Positions 61,834 to 64,000 of a stretch of 64,000 nucleotides of DNA are shown here, piece after piece (position 1 is the stretch's first letter; each line of letters opens with the position of its first letter). The notes under the pieces were generated by a model that was given only the letters and a program-made list of their open reading frames with translations, was not told the DNA's origin and did not search any database. The DNA comes from Chitinophaga niabensis (GTDB lineage Bacteria; Bacteroidota; Bacteroidia; Chitinophagales; Chitinophagaceae): the NCBI RefSeq assembly GCF_900129465.1, contig NZ_FSRA01000001.1:3784482-3848481 (forward strand), written 5' to 3'. The position numbers and the translations under genes were made by a program.

Positions 61834-64000
61834 TTATCTTCTTTTCCGGCGGATCAGTAATGCCACAGCGGAAATAAATAATACGGCAGGGAGGAGAACG
61901 AGTAAAATGATCCGCAGAATGGTCACATCCTCTTTAGCGATCAGGATCTTACTATCAGGTGCTTTAGGCCGGGATACATCTACCGGGTATTCATCATAGC
62001 TCAGCCATTTGAACATTTCGAACATAAAAAAGAAATTTCCAACCCTTATGTTATAACGGTTGAGTTCCGGAGCGCTCATAAAGTCTGCATCACCTAATAC
62101 CATGATCCGTTGTTCTTTTCCTTTCGTTTGCCTGGTTAGTGAAACGGCGATGGGGGTAGTGGCTTTCACATCACCTGTTGACGGATCAAATTGCACATAT
62201 CCGGTATCCTGGTTCAGCTGGCCAGTTTTGTTCCAGCTTTTGCTGCTATCTGTAGCCAGGATCTCTGTTACTTTAAAATCACTTTGTGTATACTGTACTC
62301 CCACTGAAGAGATCATAGACATTTTCACACTATCCGTCCAGAAATTTTTATAGTTACCGGAGGTGGCGGCCGCAGCTGTTGTGATATATCCCATTACGAG
62401 GTCAGGAGAGAAATCCCTGCTTTCATGTAACAGGATGCCTTCTTTCAGTTGCACGCCCAGTTTATTTAAGAGTGGGTTTAATACTTCCTGGCGGCCGGGT
62501 TCTCCGGCAATCAACATATTTCCCCCACGATCTATGTAACGGATTATTCTTTCGGATACGGCGGGTGGCAATGTTTTTTTAGGATCTGCAATCACGAGTA
62601 CGGCAATATCTTCCGGCACATCACCTTCTTCCAGCGAAAGGGCTGTTACATCAAATCCCTGGTTCACCAGTGATTTCCGGTAGCTGAGTTCAGCTGTACT
62701 GCCTTTGTAATCTTTATCCCCTACCTTATCGATGGCACGTTCATTATTCCCGGTGAGGAAACCAATCTTTGGAGGTGTTACCACTAATCTTTTGATGGCA
62801 GCAAGCACTTCTGCTTCTCCGGGATTAGGATCCATTTCTCCTGCATACTCCCTGAGGAAAGACCGCTTACCATTATATTCCAGGCATCTTACAAAACGGT
62901 TTTCCTCTGGCCGCAGATCAATGATCTTGCGGATCTCTGCCGGTGGCATGAACATTTTCAGGCTCAGTTCCCGCGCTTTTGCCATTCTTTTTGCAAGCGT
63001 ATCTAATGATACCCCTTTGTTGCCTTTGTATAACCATTCTGCCATAGAGGTATCATAGTAGTATACATAGTTTATTTTCATGTCAGGCATGAAGCGCTGA
63101 TAGGGTTGCCAGAAATTCACATCTTTGTTACGGCTTTTGGGAATGCCCATATGCCAGAAATCATCCATCAGGTTCACATAGGTGGTCACCTTCAAAGGTT
63201 CTTTCAATTGTTTGATGATCTGCTGGCTGGTGGCAGTGAGCGTTCTGGTTTTAGTGGCAGTCATATCAGCATACAACGCGAGCCCTGGCCGGGAGCTGAT
63301 GTACCCCAGCATTAATACTGTTACTGTGAGAAGTGAATAGCGGGCTATCTTTACCCACAATGGTTTTGCTTCCCTGCCGGATTGCAGCAACATAATACTA
63401 AGCCCCAGGAACAGCGTAATCACCAAAACAAAATAGCAGAGGTCTTTACTAATGATCAGGCCATCCCTCATCTGATCAGCTCTTCCGGAGATAGAAAGGA
63501 AATAGGTGAGGTCCCTTACAAAATTCACATCCTGCCATAAGAGACCTACATAGTTCAAAGCGGCAAGTACTACCAGGGTGCTTACAGCAGCCACTACCTG
63601 GTAAGCAGTAAGGCTGGACATAAACAGGCCAATGGCAGCATACGCACAGATCAACAGGTAGATACCAAGCAGACCGGATGTTATATACAGCATATCAAAA
63701 GACTGTATCGAATACATACCAGCCACTGCGAATATTGCCAGTATAGCTATCAGTAACAGGCAATAGACCATCATGGCCAGGTATTTTCCGAGTATGATCT
63801 CCCGGGTCTTAACAGGGGATGATAATAAGAGCTTGATGGAACCACTGCTCAGTTCCCGGCTCATTAGCCCCATAGTAAGTAAGGGTATGTACAGGTATAC
63901 ATTCCGTTGGATCTCTGAGAATAAACCCAGCGGGCCGCCAAAGATGGCAGAGGTAATGAAGCTCAGCCTGCTGCCCATTTCCTGGTAGCCTGCATAGAGC
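61834..64000 (-). CDS. ABC-2 permease fused to a GldG-type domain (partial)
   Basis: At least 722 residues; the frame is open to the window end, so the N-terminus (with the first membrane helix) is missing. Residues 1-230 of the visible part are an ABC-2 permease with about six helices (GLMSRELSSGSIKLLLSSPV then KTREIILGKYLAMM is the coupling region). The rest is the periplasmic GldG/ABC_transp_aux type domain (TATSQQIIKQLKEPLKVTTY, KIGFLTGNNERA, VLVIADPKKTLPPAVSERII, MLIAGEPGRQEVLNPLLNKL), closed by one helix and RRKRR. GldF and GldG form an ABC complex linked to gliding motility and T9SS. The fusion of both into one chain is notable. An ATPase (GldA) is expected upstream, beyond 64000. Confidence 0.88.
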   Translation of the reverse strand, partial: LYAGYQEMGSRLSFITSAIFGGPLGLFSEIQRNVYLYIPLLTMGLMSRELSSGSIKLLLSSPVKTREIILGKYLAMMVYCLLLIAILAIFAVAGMYSIQSFDMLYITSGLLGIYLLICAYAAIGLFMSSLTAYQVVAAVSTLVVLAALNYVGLLWQDVNFVRDLTYFLSISGRADQMRDGLIISKDLCYFVLVITLFLGLSIMLLQSGREAKPLWVKIARYSLLTVTVLMLGYISSRPGLALYADMTATKTRTLTATSQQIIKQLKEPLKVTTYVNLMDDFWHMGIPKSRNKDVNFWQPYQRFMPDMKINYVYYYDTSMAEWLYKGNKGVSLDTLAKRMAKARELSLKMFMPPAEIRKIIDLRPEENRFVRCLEYNGKRSFLREYAGEMDPNPGEAEVLAAIKRLVVTPPKIGFLTGNNERAIDKVGDKDYKGSTAELSYRKSLVNQGFDVTALSLEEGDVPEDIAVLVIADPKKTLPPAVSERIIRYIDRGGNMLIAGEPGRQEVLNPLLNKLGVQLKEGILLHESRDFSPDLVMGYITTAAAATSGNYKNFWTDSVKMSMISSVGVQYTQSDFKVTEILATDSSKSWNKTGQLNQDTGYVQFDPSTGDVKATTPIAVSLTRQTKGKEQRIMVLGDADFMSAPELNRYNIRVGNFFFMFEMFKWLSYDEYPVDVSRPKAPDSKILIAKEDVTILRIILLVLLPAVLFISAVALLIRRKRR

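Noticed and set aside
1-64000. tRNA or rRNA genes
   Set aside because: No cloverleaf-like sequence with a conserved T-loop or CCA-proximal stem and no rRNA segments were noticed by eye on either strand. A tRNAscan-type search would settle it.

Overview
The window comes from a Bacteroidota chromosome, most likely a Chitinophaga-like member of the Chitinophagaceae. This is inferred from SusC/SusD genes, a PorV-type type IX secretion component, TonB receptors with carboxypeptidase-like N-domains, -7 promoter boxes of the form TAnnTTTG, and the absence of clear Shine-Dalgarno sequences.

Left part (1-27 kb): a complete S10-spc ribosomal protein run on the minus strand from rpsJ to secY, where secY runs off the left edge. 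The str genes are split: fusA lies at 14.7-16.9 kb and rpsG/rpsL at 26.0-26.9 kb. Two unrelated, mostly plus-strand blocks separate them. One (11.2-14.6 kb) holds a TonB-domain protein, an outer-membrane protein, a PQQ-type sugar dehydrogenase and a lipoprotein. The other (17.3-25.6 kb) holds a T9SS-associated set (sorting-domain protein, PorV-like barrel, small secreted protein, 969-residue collagen-like protein), an ABC-permease remnant and an intact FtsX/MacB-type permease. rpsJ, fusA and rpsL each have their own promoter, and all three share an almost identical 19-20 nt block over the -7 box and start region. Several ribosomal spacers carry strong hairpins without T-tracts.

Middle (27-36 kb): housekeeping genes (ilvE, rdgB, a hotdog thioesterase, a nitroreductase), then a glycerol block (PadR regulator, glpK, glpD), then a Tat-exported GH125 alpha-mannosidase.

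Sialic-acid locus (36-44 kb): FadR-type GntR regulator, SusC, SusD, N-acetylneuraminate lyase family and NanM-like kelch protein. FadR-type palindromes overlap both the susC and the gntR promoters, so a self-contained repressor circuit can be proposed.

Right part (44-64 kb): a cupin, a PepSY membrane protein, TetR-MFS and TetR-AarF/UbiB modules, small membrane proteins, an RND pump divergent from an HxlR regulator with an 18-bp palindrome between them, a siderophore-type TonB receptor, a large MscS channel, and a permease-GldG fusion that runs off the right edge.

Intergenic regions are rich in short repeats: two 3'-end duplications, tandem arrays of about 26, 51 and 89 bp, large inverted repeats, and one 21-bp core shared by two distant convergent intergenic regions. 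No tRNA, rRNA, CRISPR array, transposase or integrase was recognised.
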